From positions 1 to 20,920 of the forward strand of contig JAAVAF010000009.1 in assembly GCA_014804225.1 (NCBI GenBank): a stretch of 20,920 nt of DNA, in the 5' to 3' direction. Shown in pieces: positions 9,489 through 16,042 of the stretch. The number at the start of each line of letters is the position of its first letter. Within the stretch, counting starts at the first letter, position 1. A program made the translations under genes and the position numbers. This DNA comes from Lachnospiraceae bacterium. GTDB lineage: Bacteria; Bacillota; Clostridia; Lachnospirales; Lachnospiraceae. Below the pieces are notes generated by a model. It was not told the origin of the DNA and made no database searches. It worked only from the letters and a program-made list of their open reading frames with translations.

Positions 9489-11168
9489 ATGGTTTTTGTT
9501 CTTTTTAATTGGCTGTACGTGTTTGCGACCACCTTTTTGTGTGGTTATGCGTTTGCCAAGTTTGTCGAAAGAATATTCAGCTATCAATTGAAAAACATCA
9601 TTGAACTGTTGTTTTATGGACTTGTAATTGTTACGGTATATGCACAATGCTTCAGTTTGTTTCATGGTGTAGGCGCAGTAGCAAATATTGTGCTGATTTT
9701 GGCGTGCGTTGTCATTTTTGTGCGATGGAAAAAAGAAATAACAAGTGTTATATATAAAAAATGGCAGAAAAGTCCTGTTATCTATAAAATCGCAACCGTA
9801 ATATTAATACTGCTTTGGTGCTATTGTACCTCAAGAGGCTACATACACTATGATTCTGACCTATATCATGCGCAGAGTATTCGCTGGATTGAGGAGTATG
9901 GCGTCGTAAAGGGGCTTGGCAACATTCATGTGCGTTTTGCGTACAATAGTTCGTTTTTTGCATTGTCCGCACTTTACAGCGTGAAATTTCTCGCAGGACA
10001 GTCGCTTCATACAGTAAACGGCTTTATCGCACTGCTTTTGAGCATTGAAACGCTTGCTGTGTTTGACAGACGCAGATTTGTCCGAACAAATGCAGTAAGA
10101 CTCTCAGATTTTGCAAGGATTGGCGCACTGTATTATCTGACGCTAATTTATCGCGACATAGTATCACCGGCGTCGGATTACTGTGTAATGTGCGTTGTAT
10201 TTTATTTGTTTATCCGCTGGCTGTCCTATCTTGAGGAGGGAGAAAAAGACACTACCCCATATGGATTGTTATGCGTGATGGGGGTCTATAGTGTTACTTT
10301 AAAACTTACGGCGGGTGTGATACTGCTGCTTCTCATAAAGCCCGCGTATGCGCTTTTGAAAGAGAAACGTTATAAGGATATTATGTGTTATTTGGTACTG
10401 GGGATCGTTGTGATTGCACCGTGGCTTATGAGAACTGCGATGATATCGGGCTATCTTTTATATCCGTTTCCGATACTTGACGTGTTAAATGTGGATTGGA
10501 AAATCGATGCTGCCGCTGCTGCACTGGATGCGGCGGAGATCAAAACTTGGGGACGCGGACTTAATAATGCCGCGCTTGTGGGGCTTTCTGTCAAAGAATG
10601 GCTTCCACAGTGGTTTCAAAATACGCTTCCCACACTCGGAAAGCTTTTTATTTTGGCAGATGCTGTGTGTATTGTGATTATTGTGGTCTTTGCCATCAAA
10701 TGGATTGTCTGCGCGATACAAAAAAAAGCCACGCCTGATATGGCAGAGCGGCTTTTAGTACTTTTTGCCGTGGCAGCTTCCTATCTGTTCTGGCAGTTAT
10801 CGGCGCCGCTTTTGCGGTATGGCTATGCGTATGTCCTTTTGCTGATTGTACTTACGGCTGGGCTGCTGTATCAGTGTGTCAGAGGAAAAGGCGTGCTTAT
10901 CTGGTGTGTGGCAATTATCCTTACGTTGGCAAAAACAGTATCGCTTTGCGGATACATTGCAGGCGAAGCGGATAAGCCTTATTATGTATCGCAGCAAGAC
11001 TACGGAACCTATGATTTGGACAGCTTTCTGGTAGAGGGAATCCCTTTTTATTACCCCAAAACCGGTGACCAAACAGGGTACGAATGCTTTCCGGCAATTC
11101 CAAGGAAAATTGCAATCAAATTGCGTGGCACACAAATCAAAGACGGATTTTACACAATGGAAAAATAA
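9489..11168 (+). CDS. Multi-spanning membrane protein, GT-C-like/LIC_10190-like family
   Basis: An integral membrane protein of 559 residues with about 12-14 predicted hydrophobic helices spread over the whole length and short loops. After the fourth helix there is a conserved-looking segment, YDSDLYHAQSIRWIEEYG followed by GLGNIHVRFAYNSSFF, which I recognise from a family of uncharacterised bacterial membrane proteins (LIC_10190 type) found near surface polysaccharide genes; an Asp-containing loop here is also typical of GT-C glycosyltransferases. PWLMRT and LLYPFP motifs follow in the middle. The short C-terminal tail after the last helix (about 60 residues) is hydrophilic. ATG 9489 is preferred to the GTG at 9483 on ribosome binding site spacing. 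It sits 11 bases after asnB and is probably in the same operon, suggesting a joint role in making or modifying a surface glycan. Function is inferred from resemblance and context, and the substrate is unknown. Confidence 0.8.
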   Translation: MVFVLFNWLYVFATTFLCGYAFAKFVERIFSYQLKNIIELLFYGLVIVTVYAQCFSLFHGVGAVANIVLILACVVIFVRWKKEITSVIYKKWQKSPVIYKIATVILILLWCYCTSRGYIHYDSDLYHAQSIRWIEEYGVVKGLGNIHVRFAYNSSFFALSALYSVKFLAGQSLHTVNGFIALLLSIETLAVFDRRRFVRTNAVRLSDFARIGALYYLTLIYRDIVSPASDYCVMCVVFYLFIRWLSYLEEGEKDTTPYGLLCVMGVYSVTLKLTAGVILLLLIKPAYALLKEKRYKDIMCYLVLGIVVIAPWLMRTAMISGYLLYPFPILDVLNVDWKIDAAAAALDAAEIKTWGRGLNNAALVGLSVKEWLPQWFQNTLPTLGKLFILADAVCIVIIVVFAIKWIVCAIQKKATPDMAERLLVLFAVAASYLFWQLSAPLLRYGYAYVLLLIVLTAGLLYQCVRGKGVLIWCVAIILTLAKTVSLCGYIAGEADKPYYVSQQDYGTYDLDSFLVEGIPFYYPKTGDQTGYECFPAIPRKIAIKLRGTQIKDGFYTMEK

Positions 11169-11204
11169 ACCGGAAAACGAAACGAAAAACAGTCTGTTAA
11201 ATTG

Positions 11205-11233
11205 TTGACTATTTAGACAAAAAATGATAATAT
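11205..11233 (+). promoter_or_regulatory. Promoter for the intact HD-GYP response regulator
   Basis: TTGACT at 11205-11210 (5 of 6 to consensus) and TAATAT at 11228-11233 are 17 bases apart. TGA directly before the -10 gives the extended -10 pattern TGN. The start site would be near 11240 and the leader about 72 bases. The region is AT-rich and the preceding gene has no clear terminator, so some readthrough is possible. Confidence 0.55.
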
Positions 11234-11245
11234 TGATAATGATGC

Positions 11246-11265
11246 AAAGTGGGTATGTTCACTTT
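11246..11265 (+). repeat. Inverted repeat in the leader of the HD-GYP regulator gene
   Basis: AAAGTG (11246-11251) pairs perfectly with CACTTT (11260-11265); two further G-U pairs would close a tetraloop. It lies just after the predicted transcription start, so it could be a protein-binding operator or a 5' RNA hairpin. No T tract follows, so it is not a terminator. Confidence 0.35.
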
Positions 11266-11311
11266 AAAAGTTAAATGAATTTGTAATATGCAGGAGGTAT
11301 GAGGGTAGATC

Positions 11312-12397
11312 ATGGATAAGCAAAAGATTTTGATTGTAGACGATGAGGAAGTAAACAGATCCATATTGGAAATTATGTTCCAGACAGAGTATGAAGTGAT
11401 ACAGGCGAGCAACGGACAGCAAGCGATCGAGCAGATTGAGAACAACGACGACATCGTAGTTGTTCTGCTAGACATTGTGATGCCCGTAATGGACGGTTTT
11501 GGTGTGTTGGAGTATATGCAGTCGAAAGATTTGCTTGGCACGCTTCCTGTAATCCTGATTACAAGCGAAACCATTCGAAACAGTGAGGAGAAAGGCTATT
11601 CGTACGGTGTTGCGGATGTCATACATAAACCGTTCTATCCGGATATTGTTGAACGTAGAACGAAAAACATTATTGAACTGTATCAGAATAAGCATAATAT
11701 GGAAGTACGCCTCAAAGAGCAGGAAGAGGAACTTCTTGCACAGCAGAAGGTGATTCAGGACAATAATGAATTCATGATTGATGCGCTCAGTACGGTCGTA
11801 GAGTTCCGAAATTTGGAAACAGGCGATCATATTCGCCGCATCAAGTACTTTACGAGAATTATGTTGAAATATATGGAGAAGTATTTCCCCAAATATGGTC
11901 TGACAAAGACACAGATAGACGAAATTGCCAGAGCATCTGCACTGCATGATGTCGGCAAAATCGGTATACCGGACGCAATTTTATTGAAACCGGGGCGTTT
12001 GACACCGGAGGAATTTGAAGAGATGAAAAAGCACACGACAATCGGATGCGAGATATTGGAGAACTTCCGCGAGAAACAGCCCAATGACTTCTTCCAGTAT
12101 TGTTATGAGATTTGTCGTTGGCATCATGAGCGGTGGGACGGAAACGGATATCCCGATCATCTGGTGGGCGATCAGATACCAATCAGTGCACAGATTGTGG
12201 CGGTTGCCGATGTATATGATGCATTAGTAAGCAAGCGAGTATATAAGGGAGCGTATGCAAATTCTGAGGCATACGAAATGATTTTGAATGGAGAGTGTGG
12301 ACAGTTTTCTCCGGATGTACTTGAATGTTTCCAACTTGCAAAAGAGGACTTCTTTAACATCGTAGAAGTAATTAAGATGTTTGACTTTGTAGGTTAA
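11312..12397 (+). CDS. Response regulator with intact HD-GYP domain (probable c-di-GMP phosphodiesterase)
   Basis: A cytosolic two-domain regulator of 361 residues. The receiver (1-125) has acidic Asp10, Asp11 and Glu12, phosphoacceptor Asp54 in LLDIVMPVMDG, Thr84 and Lys106. A charged helical linker (about 125-155) leads to an HD-GYP domain with all expected metal and substrate motifs: Glu169 and His173 (ETGDHIRRI), His212-Asp213 (LHDVGKIGIPD), His241, HHERWDGNGYP (271-281), and Asp300 and Asp303 (ADVYDAL). Known relatives (RpfG type) hydrolyse c-di-GMP, so phosphorylation of Asp54 probably controls c-di-GMP turnover. AGGAGGT at 11292-11298 is 13 bases before the ATG, with a closer GAGGG at 11301-11305. 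It has its own promoter candidate and terminator and is therefore probably a single-gene unit. No cognate kinase is fused to it; the histidine kinase 86 bases downstream and CheA are candidates. Confidence 0.93.
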   Translation: MDKQKILIVDDEEVNRSILEIMFQTEYEVIQASNGQQAIEQIENNDDIVVVLLDIVMPVMDGFGVLEYMQSKDLLGTLPVILITSETIRNSEEKGYSYGVADVIHKPFYPDIVERRTKNIIELYQNKHNMEVRLKEQEEELLAQQKVIQDNNEFMIDALSTVVEFRNLETGDHIRRIKYFTRIMLKYMEKYFPKYGLTKTQIDEIARASALHDVGKIGIPDAILLKPGRLTPEEFEEMKKHTTIGCEILENFREKQPNDFFQYCYEICRWHHERWDGNGYPDHLVGDQIPISAQIVAVADVYDALVSKRVYKGAYANSEAYEMILNGECGQFSPDVLECFQLAKEDFFNIVEVIKMFDFVG

Positions 12398-12411
12398 TTT
12401 GGGTCATGCGT

Positions 12412-12449
12412 AAAAACAGCGAAACTGCACGAAGCGTTTTGCTGTTTTT
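12412..12449 (+). terminator. Intrinsic terminator between the HD-GYP regulator and the histidine kinase
   Basis: AAAAACAGC (12412-12420) pairs perfectly with GCTGTTTTT (12441-12449). A G-T wobble and an inner AAAC/GTTT (12422-12425 with 12436-12439) extend the stem to about 14 pairs around a 10-base loop. The last five bases are the T tract. Only 33 bases separate it from the next start codon, leaving little room for a promoter. Confidence 0.75.
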
Positions 12450-12482
12450 CAATGTATCGTATATTGGATTTGGGAGGAATAC

Positions 12483-13937
12483 ATGCGTCAGGAAGACTTG
12501 GAAATGCTTCTTTTTAAAAATGCCTTGGAGATTGTATTGGCATTTGATGACAAGGGACTGATTACATACGGGAATGCCGCGGCGCAGCAGAAATTGGAGT
12601 ATGGTGAAGAGTTGTGCGGACAGTCGATTGGCAATATTTTTCCCGGTGCGTTTGAAACGAACGCGGACGGTTGGAAAATCACTTGTCCTGTCGGGGGAGA
12701 AATCTGCCGCATGACGGCATATCGAAAAAACCAGACGTGCTTTCCAACGGATATGAAGGTGGTGCCGGCGGGAGAAACAGGTCATTTTCTCTGCATGGCA
12801 AATGACGTGCTCGAAAAGGAATTTTTAAGCCGGGAGCTTGATCAGGTCAAGGAAGAAACTGAGGCGGCGATGCGGGTGAAGTCGGAATTTGTCGCAAATG
12901 TCACGCATGAGCTTCGGACACCGGTGAACGGCATTTTAGGGCACGTCAAGGAGCTGATTCCGCAAGAGACAGACAAGAAAAAGCTGCGCGGGCTGAATAT
13001 GATTGAGCATTGCTGCGTAGAGATGAATAAATTGATCAATAATATTTTGGATTTTTCCAAGCTTGAAGCAGGAAAGTTTGCCTTAGAGCCGCGCAGATTT
13101 CATTTCCGAAATATGATTGATTATGTTGTGGCAAACCATAAGGGACGAATCACGGAAAAGGGGTTGGACTTTTTCATCACGGTATCTCCCGGTGTGCCTG
13201 AATATATCGTAGCTGATGAACTGCGGATTGTACAAATTATCAATAATTTGTTGTCCAATGCACAGAAGTTTACAAGCATGGGTAAAATTACGCTGGAGGT
13301 CATCAAAACCTCCCGTATGAAGGATTCGATTGAGCTGTTCTTTCTGGTAAGCGATACTGGTATCGGAATTGACCCGAAAGATCAGGATAAGCTGTTTCAG
13401 AGCTTTTCTCAGGTGGATGCCTCTATATCACGCAAATACGGAGGCACGGGACTTGGACTTAGTATCTGCCGTCAGTTGGTGGAGTTGATGGGTGGAACCA
13501 TTCATGTGGAAAGCTTAAAAGGGAAAGGAACGACGTTTTCTTTTTCCGTGTGGGTCGGAAGAGATCCCGAAGCGGAAGATGCGGGAATGGAAGAAGAGAG
13601 TGATGAACTGCCAAAACCCGTGAATTTCTTTGCAGATAATGCTGAGGAAGAAGCCGAGGAAGACCGCGTCTATGATTCACCTGCGAACCGCGAGATGCTG
13701 AAAAAAACGCTTTCAAAGCTGATTCTTTCTGTGGAAATGGAGAATTGGGAAAAAGCGGAGATGTTTATGGAAACAATCAGACAGCTTACGACGGACGCTC
13801 CGCAGGATGTGAGCAGGGCGGTGCTTCGACTGAAAATGGCAGTTCAGAAAGAAAATTATGAAAAGATTTCCACAGGAATTGAAACAATGAGGACGTTAGT
13901 GGACGCACAGGAGGATCTGGATGTCGGAAAAACATGA
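12483..13937 (+). CDS. Soluble PAS-containing sensor histidine kinase
   Basis: A 484-residue kinase with no membrane segment or signal peptide, so it senses a cytosolic signal or works in a complex. Residues 1-115 form a PAS-like sensor (AFDDKGLITYGNAAAQ is typical of its start). A short coiled coil (110-135) leads to the HisKA domain with phospho-His142 in NVTHELRTPVNGILG. The HATPase domain has the N box NNLLSNAQKFT (254-264), G1 DTGIGID (291-297), F box around 305-309 and G2 GGTGLGLSI (320-328). After an acidic linker (360-395) a helical tail (395-484) with the pattern NWEKAEMFMETIRQL recalls an HPt domain but has Glu430 where the His would be. GGGAGG at 12472-12477 is 5 bases before the ATG. 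The stop overlaps the next response regulator gene by 17 bases, so the two are translationally coupled and are probably cognate partners. Expression may depend on readthrough of the terminator just upstream. Confidence 0.9.
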   Translation: MRQEDLEMLLFKNALEIVLAFDDKGLITYGNAAAQQKLEYGEELCGQSIGNIFPGAFETNADGWKITCPVGGEICRMTAYRKNQTCFPTDMKVVPAGETGHFLCMANDVLEKEFLSRELDQVKEETEAAMRVKSEFVANVTHELRTPVNGILGHVKELIPQETDKKKLRGLNMIEHCCVEMNKLINNILDFSKLEAGKFALEPRRFHFRNMIDYVVANHKGRITEKGLDFFITVSPGVPEYIVADELRIVQIINNLLSNAQKFTSMGKITLEVIKTSRMKDSIELFFLVSDTGIGIDPKDQDKLFQSFSQVDASISRKYGGTGLGLSICRQLVELMGGTIHVESLKGKGTTFSFSVWVGRDPEAEDAGMEEESDELPKPVNFFADNAEEEAEEDRVYDSPANREMLKKTLSKLILSVEMENWEKAEMFMETIRQLTTDAPQDVSRAVLRLKMAVQKENYEKISTGIETMRTLVDAQEDLDVGKT

Positions 13938-14997
13938 AACACGCAAAAAAAGTGCACTCGTTTTAATTGTGGACGACGTGGAAGTAAACAGAGAAATTTT
14001 AAGTGAAATTGTAATAGACATGGGATACAGTACAGTGCTTGCAGAGAGTGGTGCCGAAGCGCTTGAGAAGGTGCGTGAGCGGCTGCCTGATTTGGTGCTG
14101 AGCGATATTTCCATGCCGGAGATGGACGGATATGAGCTTTGCAGGCGGCTTAAGGCAAATGTAAAGACCAGAAATATTCCGATCATTTTCATCTCGGCGT
14201 TTGACAAGACAACGGATATTGTAAAAGGGTTTGAGCTGGGCGGCGGAGATTATATCACAAAGCCGTTTATTCCGGAACTTGTCAAGGCGCGCGTGAATGT
14301 GCATTTAAAGCTGCATGAAGCAACACAGAGTATCACAGAGGTGAACAGACGTTTGCAAGCTTCGGTCAACGAGCAGGTTCGTCAGATGGAACGAGAGCGG
14401 CGCGGTGTATTATATGCACTTGTGGGTGTCGCGTCTGAAAATTCGCAGTATGGAAGCGTTTACATAGAACGAATGCGTTATAACTGCCGTATTTTAGCGC
14501 AGAGTATGCAGCTTTCCCCACAGTTTGGCGATGTGATTTCGGATCATTTTGTTGATACGGTTGAGCTTGCGGCACCGCTTTGTGATATTGGAAACATTGG
14601 CGTGCCTACTGATATTTTACAAAAAAAAGCGGCATTAAATGACGAAGAGTTGGAAATTATGCGCCGTCATACCCAAATCGGAACAAAGCTTTTGGGAGAT
14701 TTGGATGTCGCAAATGATTATAATGATTTTATGCAGATCTCGATGGATATTACTCATTATCACCATGAAAATTGGGACGGAAGCGGATATCCGGAAGGAA
14801 GGAAGGGAGATGAAATACCGCTTGCCGCGCAAATTGTTGCGATGTCGAGTATGTTCTGTGCGTTGACAGAGGATAGAAGTTTCCGAAGCAGTTACAGCAG
14901 AGAGGAAGCGCTTGACATTATGCGCCAGGAGGCGGAGCAGAAGTTTAATCCTGATATTTTTAATATATTCTGTAAGGTTGCCAGACAGCTTCGATAA
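13921..14997 (+). CDS. Response regulator with degenerate HD-GYP domain (probable pseudo-phosphodiesterase)
   Basis: A 358-residue cytosolic regulator with the same layout as the intact HD-GYP regulator encoded just upstream. The receiver (about 11-130) is complete: Asp18, Asp19, phosphoacceptor Asp62 in LSDISMPEMDG, Ser92 and Lys114. A helical linker (130-160) precedes the HD-GYP region, which keeps His250, His281-His282 and DGSGYP (286-291) but has lost several canonical residues: Tyr181 in place of the first His, Cys221 for the His of the HD pair (LCDIGNIG instead of LHDIGKIG), Asn225 for the Lys, and Ser310 and Cys313 for the two Asp of the ADVYDAL motif. Hydrolysis of c-di-GMP is therefore unlikely; it may bind the nucleotide, or act as a protein-binding output. 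The frame is intact, with no stops or shifts, so the domain looks selected rather than decayed. AGGAGG at 13909-13914 is 6 bases before the ATG, which lies inside the kinase gene. Confidence 0.9.
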   Translation: MSEKHETRKKSALVLIVDDVEVNREILSEIVIDMGYSTVLAESGAEALEKVRERLPDLVLSDISMPEMDGYELCRRLKANVKTRNIPIIFISAFDKTTDIVKGFELGGGDYITKPFIPELVKARVNVHLKLHEATQSITEVNRRLQASVNEQVRQMERERRGVLYALVGVASENSQYGSVYIERMRYNCRILAQSMQLSPQFGDVISDHFVDTVELAAPLCDIGNIGVPTDILQKKAALNDEELEIMRRHTQIGTKLLGDLDVANDYNDFMQISMDITHYHHENWDGSGYPEGRKGDEIPLAAQIVAMSSMFCALTEDRSFRSSYSREEALDIMRQEAEQKFNPDIFNIFCKVARQLR

Positions 14998-14998
14998 C

Positions 14999-15033
14999 TA
15001 TAGTAAACGACAAAATATTTGCCGTTTACTATA
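14999..15033 (+). repeat. Near-perfect palindrome overlapping the che promoter
   Basis: TATAGTAAACG (14999-15009) is the exact reverse complement of CGTTTACTATA (15023-15033). One A/C mismatch (15010, 15022) is followed by a further CAAA/TTTG pairing (15011-15014 with 15018-15021), so 30 of 35 bases pair. It begins 2 bases after the stop of the degenerate HD-GYP gene. There is no T tract on either strand, so it is a poor intrinsic terminator, and its right arm contains most of a TATAAT box. A dimeric repressor site is the natural reading; a mobile short palindromic repeat is the alternative. Confidence 0.7.
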
Positions 15034-15035
15034 AT
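15007..15035 (+). promoter_or_regulatory. Candidate promoter of the chemosensory operon
   Basis: ACGACA at 15007-15012 (4 of 6 matches to the -35 consensus) and a perfect TATAAT at 15030-15035 are 17 bases apart. Transcription would begin near 15042 and give a leader of about 180 bases before cheR. The boxes lie within the palindrome at 14999-15033, so anything bound there would block RNA polymerase. Confidence 0.5.
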
Positions 15036-15039
15036 GAGA

Positions 15040-15190
15040 TGCACACGTCCGCATAAGGATATTAGCTGCATTTGCAGCACGCGGACGGCGCACATGGAAA
15101 CGGCTAAAGTCGTTTCCTATACAATATTGCAAGATGAGAAGAGTGCCTGAGGACCGTAATCTTTGACGATAAGCAGCAGAATATCTGCTG
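15040..15190 (+). other. Structured 5' leader of cheR with three strong hairpins
   Basis: Three elements can be drawn by eye. The first pairs CGTCCGC (15046-15052) with GCGGACG (15081-15087) and encloses a 5-bp hairpin GCTGC/GCAGC (15065-15069, 15074-15078) with an unequal bulge of 12 against 2 bases. The second is GGAAACGGC with GTCGTTTCC (15096-15104, 15109-15117), nine pairs including one G-U, around a UAAA tetraloop. The third is CAGCAGA with TCTGCTG (15174-15180, 15184-15190), a perfect 7-bp stem 18 bases before the ribosome binding site GGAGGA (15209-15214). None has a T tract. This density of pairing is unusual for a short intergenic region and could be a riboswitch, a leader sensor or a small RNA. 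The motifs of the c-di-GMP-I riboswitch are not recognisable. Confidence 0.5.
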
Positions 15191-15222
15191 TGAATAAAGG
15201 TTTATAACGGAGGACAAAAACG

Positions 15223-16035
15223 ATGATGAAAGATGATGAGTTTTTGAGAATTGCCGTGTATATGAAAGAGCATTACGGAATTGATTTGGGACAGAAAAAA
15301 GTCATCATGAACGGCAGACTTGAAAACTATATTAAAAGAGGAGGATGGGGAAGTTTCCATGATTTTATGGATGATCTCCAAAAGGATAAATCAGGAAAAT
15401 TCGAAAAAGAACTGGTCAATCTTCTGACAACGAATTATACTTACTTTATGAGGGAGTTTCAGCACTTTGAATTTTTCAAAAGAGAGGTGCTTCCCTGGGC
15501 AAAGAATAAAGCAGCAAAAACGAAGGATCTCAGGGTATGGTGCGGTGCGGCATCAACCGGTGAAGAACCCTATATGATAGCGATGGTAATCCGTGACTTT
15601 TTTGGATTGGATTTTGGGTCGTGGGATACAAAAGTGCTTGCGACGGATGTGTCGACAAGAGCGCTTCAGCAGGCAATTGCAGGCGTTTACAACGAAGAAG
15701 CGCTTGCGGAAATGCCGCAGCAGTGGAAAAAGCGTTTCTTTCAAAACGTGGGAAACGATATGTTTGCGGTAACGGACGAACTAAAGCAGGAGGTCTTGTT
15801 TCGGCAGTTTAATTTGATGTCGCCGTTCCCGTTTAAGAAAAAAATGCATACTGTATTTTTGCGAAATGTTATGATATACTTTGATGCGAAGACAAAACAA
15901 GAGCTGCTACAGAAGGTGTATGATAGTCTTGAACCGGGTGGTTATCTGTTTATCGGAATGACCGAAACGCTCGACCGAAATCAAACTCCTTTCCAGATCA
16001 TACAGCCGTCTATATTTAGAAAGAAAGAAGGATGA
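15223..16035 (+). CDS. cheR: Chemotaxis receptor methyltransferase CheR
   Basis: Transfers a methyl group from S-adenosylmethionine to glutamates of chemoreceptors, the forward half of adaptation. 270 residues, the usual length. The N-terminal helical domain (about 1-75) holds TTNYTYFMRE (69-78), where the family normally has an aromatic residue in place of Met76. The SAM-binding core has WCGAASTGEEPY (106-117), ATDVS (140-144) with the acidic residue that holds the ribose, and LRNVMIYF (213-220). No C-terminal tetratricopeptide extension is present. GGAGGA at 15209-15214 lies 8 bases before the ATG at 15223; a second ATG follows immediately at 15226 and cannot be excluded. First gene of the chemosensory operon, after a palindromic promoter and a structured leader; cheB begins 7 bases after its stop. 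Confidence 0.93.
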   Translation: MMKDDEFLRIAVYMKEHYGIDLGQKKVIMNGRLENYIKRGGWGSFHDFMDDLQKDKSGKFEKELVNLLTTNYTYFMREFQHFEFFKREVLPWAKNKAAKTKDLRVWCGAASTGEEPYMIAMVIRDFFGLDFGSWDTKVLATDVSTRALQQAIAGVYNEEALAEMPQQWKKRFFQNVGNDMFAVTDELKQEVLFRQFNLMSPFPFKKKMHTVFLRNVMIYFDAKTKQELLQKVYDSLEPGGYLFIGMTETLDRNQTPFQIIQPSIFRKKEG

Positions 16036-16042
16036 TGGAACT

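Noticed and set aside
11299..11319. ATG at 11299 as an alternative start for the HD-GYP regulator
   Set aside because: It is one base after the AGGAGG, out of frame with the regulator, and stops after six codons.
14999..15033. Intrinsic terminator after the degenerate HD-GYP gene
   Set aside because: The palindrome is AT-rich and has no T tract on either side; its overlap with TATAAT fits an operator better.
15040..15215. Class I c-di-GMP riboswitch before cheR
   Set aside because: The conserved aptamer core (GCAAAGCC-like and the GNRA tetraloop receptor arrangement) could not be found; only unnamed hairpins are seen.
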